Positions 59,570 through 64,000 of a DNA stretch of 64,000 nt are shown one piece after another. Each line of letters opens with the position of its first letter. Within the stretch, counting starts at the first letter, position 1. The notes under the pieces are model-generated. The model did not search any database and was not told the DNA's origin. It worked only from the letters and a program-made list of their open reading frames with translations. Made by a program: the position numbers and the translations under genes. The stretch is from Emydura subglobosa (taxonomy: Eukaryota; Chordata; Testudines; Chelidae): assembly GCA_007922225.1 (NCBI GenBank), contig ML679960.1, forward strand, positions 7,108,844 through 7,172,843, given 5' to 3'.

Positions 59570-59787
59570 GGATGAGCATATATATAAATCAAAAGCCAAT
59601 ATTTTCAAAAAGTAATTTGGGTGCCCCAATTTTTGAGTGTCGAATTTGAGACACATTAAAGCAGTCCAGAAAGTGCTGAACTCCCACCCTCTAAAATCCA
59701 GCCCCTTTTGTGGCATCTCAAATTGGGCACCCAAATCACTAGGCACTTCTGAAAATCTTGGCTTTTGAGTTATATATATGCTCATCC
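59570..59787. mobile_element. 218-bp palindrome, MITE-like
   Basis: The outer 30 bases, starting ggatgagcatatatata at 59570, are matched in inverse at 59758-59787 with one or two mismatches. Inward, ttttcaaaaagt and aatttgggtgcccc pair with cacttctgaaaa and gggcacccaaatc. Arms of about 70 bases enclose an unpaired centre. The inner part is the 'gattttcaaaag' MITE theme; the tatata outer part is not usual for it. No target duplication is certain. Confidence 0.7.
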
Positions 59788-59819
59788 CTTCGTAGGGAAA
59801 AGATAGACTGTGATCAAGT

Positions 59820-60600
59820 TACCTCTTTGTTAAGTAAAGATATTGCATTCATTTAGTCTTTTTGGACTGCAAATCACCTTTGTAGCTCTTTTCTGAGTCC
59901 TCTATAATTTTACAGTATTCTATTTTTGAAGTATGGACACCAAAGCTGTAGATGGACTTTCAGTGATGGTTTTACCAGTGCCACATATAAATGCATCTTC
60001 CCATTCCTTTTCAATATTTCCCTAGTTATATAGCCAAGTAGCATGTTAGTTGCTTTTGCTATAGCATCATATTGGGAGCTTATGTTAAGCTGATGATCTC
60101 CAATGATCCCAATGTCCTTTTCGGACTCACTGCTTTCCAGGATATAGTCCCCATCCTGTGAGTATGGCCCTGTGCTCTGTTCCCATGTACTTGGTTATAT
60201 TAAAACACGTTTGATTGCATCCAGCTTAGCAGCAACCCATAGTGCTTTGCATCAGTGACCTGTCACTATTATTACTTCCTGCTGCACCAAACTTTGTGTC
60301 ACCTATAACCATTATCAGCAATGATTTTATATTTTCTTCCTGATCATTGATAAAAGTATTGAATATTGATACACATCCTTGTGGCATCCTTCTGGAACTA
60401 TCTCCATTCAATTATGATTCCCCATTCACAATTCTGATTTGAGATCAGTCAGCTACTTTTAAGTCCGTCTAATATGGACCATATTGATTTAACACAAAGC
60501 ATGTGACCTCAGACCTTCAGCTTCCCATCTTGTAGAGCTGTTGTTCCATTTTCCTTGAGAGACCATATAAGAAATGTATTACACCCCACATGAGATTAGC
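59820..60600 (-). pseudogene. CR1 LINE reverse transcriptase relic
   Basis: On the minus strand a frame at 60411-60226 encodes RRMPQGCVSIFNTFINDQEE, matching the PQGSVLGP.LFNIFIND box of CR1, then GDTKFGAAGS, the counterpart of ADDTKLGGS with the catalytic DD reduced to GD. Plus-strand complements of later CR1 segments follow leftward to 59820 (for example tttggactgcaaatcacctt). Inactive, with stops and shifts. Confidence 0.75.
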
Positions 60601-63600
60601 TGCCTTGACACAAAATGTACAAATGAACAATAACATAAGACAATAGCTGAGTCTTTGAGGTCAAAAATATCCATTATGTGGATCATTTGTTTGTATTACA
60701 GCCTCATAACCTACTTGTTCAGATGTTATGAAATGTAATGTTTCTCATTGTATTCTCTTTTATGAAGTCAGGAATCTTTCAATAAAAGAGCCTCATTCTA
60801 AAGCTGTAGCACCCTATTATGTTACTGCCACAGGTTTGTATGTGTTCTCCTGCTGCAAAAAAGGAATAATGTAGAATTGCTGTGGTTATTGTACTTACAG
60901 CACTGCGCAAGCAAGGTGTAATTGGAGCATTAAAATGTATGCTACATATGGTGAAGGACAGTTTGTGTGTTAGGATGTTAAGAGCGTGTAACAGCGAGGG
61001 TTGCTTGAAAAGACTAAAATTAAATGTGTATTTTTCTCTATTGTGCTGCATCTGGTTTCTGTCAGAATGAATCTTGTTGATCTTGGTTTCAAGGTTTCCA
61101 TTCTGTGTGCTTTTAAACCAAGGTCAAGCGGTAGGCAACACTGAGACCTTGAAGGTGTCATTGACTGGGAATATATAAGCTTTATAGCTACAACACTAAT
61201 TATTTATCATTCATAGAAAGAAATATAGGTGGGCAAAATGATAAAGATACAGATTTTTCTATAGCTGTATTCACCCTAGCTGTCTACACACCAGGATGTC
61301 AATAGACAGACGATAAAGATTATGTGAACCTATGTGAGCATACCTGTGTATATCTACGTATACGTGTTTGTGTATTTCTAGAGAGAGATGCATATATATA
61401 TGTGAAATTATAATGTGTGTGTGTTGTGTTACACATACATACAATCTAAAAACCCAGAGACATCTAGAAAGGGAAAAATCATTAATTAAGCTCTGTTCAT
61501 AATATGATTATAAACTACTGTTTGTTTTTTTTAGTGTGTTTTGCTTTTTCAAGGCTATGCTTCAATGAGTTTGTTTCTTTTTATTAAAACTCAAGCCCTT
61601 GGAATGGAACCTCACGCTTGAGAAGATACATACCTCTCTTCCAATACATACAGATTATTTAATTATTATAGTACACTAGGTGCAGGGTTCTTTGTCTTTT
61701 CTCCTTTTTTTATGATATCCTCAAGTGAAAGACACAGCATTGGTGTACACGTGATCAATAACTCATTACTCACTGCAGTTTGTACTTATTACTTGAATTT
61801 TGAGCTTAGTTTACAGGGATGGGGGAAAAATATATTCAAGGCAGATGGTCAGCTTATCCATGAGTTCCATATGAAAATATGCTTGAGTTTCCAAATAAAA
61901 GCCTGTGACTGAATGACTTTTCTAATCTGAATTTTGGCAAATAATTTCATGTAAAGACATTCCAAACCAAAATAACTATCTTCAGATTCCCACCATCAGT
62001 AGTTCTGCTGACCTAGAGTATCAAAATACCAACATTTTCAGAGAAGCCTAGTAATTCCAGGCCTTTGCCTACTAATTTTCTGGGCCCATTGGGTATCTAA
62101 AGCTTACTCCAATCAAAGTATGGAAAAATATTCAAGTTGCTTCAAATATTTTTTCAAAGAGAAAACACCCCTATCGACTGCTGGAGAACTGGTAGAATTA
62201 TGTCACCAGAGAAATCATGGGAAAGTGAAAAATAGATTATTTGAAAGGGGAAATGATTTTATTCAGACAGTACACCATTATTTTTTGTTTCTTCTTGTTA
62301 AGATACATTTAATGCAAACACACAAACAAACTGTTGGAAGTAAAGCTTCTTTGTTAAACTCCCCCAGTTTTTCTTCAGTAGAGGGCTGAAAGAGCTCTCA
62401 ATTCACATCTCTGGATGTTCAGCCAAATCTCAACGAAACAGGAAAGGGATTGAACACTCTGACATTTGTAAGGCAAGGAAAATTTCAGAAAATACAAATA
62501 GCCTTTCAGTCACTTCGATGCTACAAAAGGGCACACAACACCATTGCCTGTCCCTTTGCAGGTTACCTTCACCAACTTCAAGCACTTCCTGGAAGCTCTA
62601 TGAGGCCTAATGCCTCCAAAGTTCTGTGTGCACATCTGAGCACCTGCCTCAACTCAGTGGTGTATCCCTGGAGTTGGTTCCTCTGACTGTTTACATCTTT
62701 TCTCTCAGACAAGGGAGACTTTGTTTTTCCTTTGCTTTCATTAACTCTCACCGCCCCCCTGAACGCGCACACACACGCACAAACACACTTGTTTTGCTTT
62801 ACCTGTTTCTCTTGGTGTGATTTCTTTTTCTTTTCCAGAGATGCAGAGGCTTGTTTTTAAACAACAGATCTCCACTAATGTGTTCCTTCCTTCCTCCTTC
62901 TCAGGCTAGAGTTACAGGGCCCTGTCATACCCAGGCCCCTTTACATTGCTCTGATGCATAAATTCAGTGTATGTCCATTCTCATTGCTCTGATGCATAAA
63001 GTTCATTTAAGCCACTGGCTTGCCTGAACCCCTGGATAAGAGGCTTCCTTTGTGGCACAGACCTGGCAAAGCAACTTTAATCAAGCCTCTCACCTTCCTG
63101 AGGGTAGGAGTTATGGCTGGAGCGCTGTGGTGCTCTGCTTATCCCCTGCTTCCAAAGCCCCTAGGAAGTCATGAGAAGTGGAGCATCAGCCCAGTCCTGA
63201 GACTGTTTTATCTTTCATGGGGGGAGAGGAGGTGAGCAGGTTGTCACAAACGCCCCATATTAAAGGAGGCCATTTGCCCCCCCTCCATCCTTCCATTGCT
63301 GTGCTGAGCATGGGAACAGAAAGACTCAAACTGGGGTATTTGTGATAGTCTAGCGGCAGGAGTAATGCTACTTGGAGCAGTCTCCTGAACTGATTTTGTT
63401 AGTACAGTATGTGTTTGACATTGCAGCCTTCATACATTATGTCCAAATTGAAGTATAATTACAAAAGAAAAACAACTGTAATAACATGTTTTATCAGAAA
63501 TGGTTTCTGAGCGCTCCACGGGGAATGTGTCTAATCTAGGTGCTTTCTCAGCAGTTATTCTCTTTTTATGCACCGACAATGTCTGCAGTGGAAATGAGAC

Positions 63601-64000
63601 TTCTAAGGCTGGTATTCCTAGCGGGATGGGGAGGGGGTGGAGATGGGGGCGGGGGGACCCTACCAAAACCAGGTTTCATTAGTCAGAAGGAAAATGGATT
63701 TATATGGGTTTTGAAAACACTGTCTAACCTGATCATTAATTTTGTTAATGTCTTTCGCTGGCCTTTAAGACCAGCCCTGTGATGCTTGTGGTGCTGTAAG
63801 TGGTTAGGAATTTTCTGAATAACACTTCCAGCATTGTTAACATCGTCTGCACATCGGTTATGAATGCAAAGCCAGCGAGCTCCTATATCAGAATGCTAAT
63901 ACTTCAGATGAATTAGGTTTGCAAAAATTACCTTCATTTTGGAGATCTTATGCCAGGCCTTCTGTGGATTTGATTTAGTTCTGAACATCTCCTGAAGCAT
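60601..64000. other. Non-coding stretch to the end of the window
   Basis: No gene recognised. Features are simple: tg/ta-rich tract at about 61330-61440, (ac)n-like run at 62765-62790, a short direct repeat ctctgatgcataaa at about 62950 and 62990, and a G-rich run at 63625-63660. The frames at 63430-63782 lie over the G-rich part on both strands and look like chance. Confidence 0.5.

Noticed and set aside
1..64000. Search by eye for CRISPR arrays, operons, ribosome-binding sites and tRNA genes
   Set aside because: The sequence is vertebrate in character; no regularly spaced repeats or cloverleaf with internal A and B boxes were seen.

Overview
The window looks like non-coding, repeat-rich genomic DNA from a sauropsid vertebrate, most probably a turtle. 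The grounds are the repeat content. There are degraded CR1 LINEs in both orientations, RTE-like LINE tails, MIR/CORE-SINE-like copies and many short palindromic hAT-type elements with 'tgtctacactgca' or 'gattttcaaaagcaccta' ends, a mixture I associate with turtle (less likely crocodilian) genomes. No search was run, so the species is not assigned. I see no convincing host protein-coding exon, tRNA, rRNA or CRISPR array; apart from relics of mobile elements, open frames are short and look like chance.

Layout. 1-1.2 kb: a complete 1.18 kb LTR-like element (copy A) with a perfect 5-bp target duplication, a TATA box, a GC-rich 41-bp tandem repeat broken by a 10-N gap, and an open frame for a small acidic protein. 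1.2-9.6 kb: AT-rich sequence with CR1, MIR-like and hAT fragments. 9.65-10.84 kb: a solo-LTR candidate. 10.8-22.7 kb: mostly unique sequence with a CR1 tail and several MITEs. 22.7-23.5 kb: minus-strand LTR candidate. 25.5-26.4 kb: CR1 reverse-transcriptase relic. 28.5 kb: palindromic MITE. 29.6-31.1 kb: RTE-like relic. 34.9-35.8 and 36.3-37.1 kb: LTR candidates. 38.9-40.1 kb: a hAT transposase relic. 41.4-42.3 kb: second RTE-like relic. 43.0-46.0 kb: copy B of the 1.2-kb family on the minus strand, split by a nested 1.68-kb TG...CA insertion. 51.5-52.6 kb: copy C. 55-64 kb: MITEs, a 218-bp palindrome, a CR1 relic and otherwise unremarkable sequence.

The most interesting signal is the family represented by copies A, B and C. 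All three start TGTAG, end CTACA and are flanked by 5-bp duplications. All carry a duplicated near-terminal block that can fold as two adjacent hairpins, with base changes between A and B/C that keep the pairing. All carry, intact in A and broken in B and C, a frame for an acidic protein built from (D)LEELP/PEDLPELP repeats; A and C share a conserved tail. This looks like an LTR that contains its own gene, or a small non-autonomous LTR element. I cannot tell from the window whether it is already catalogued.
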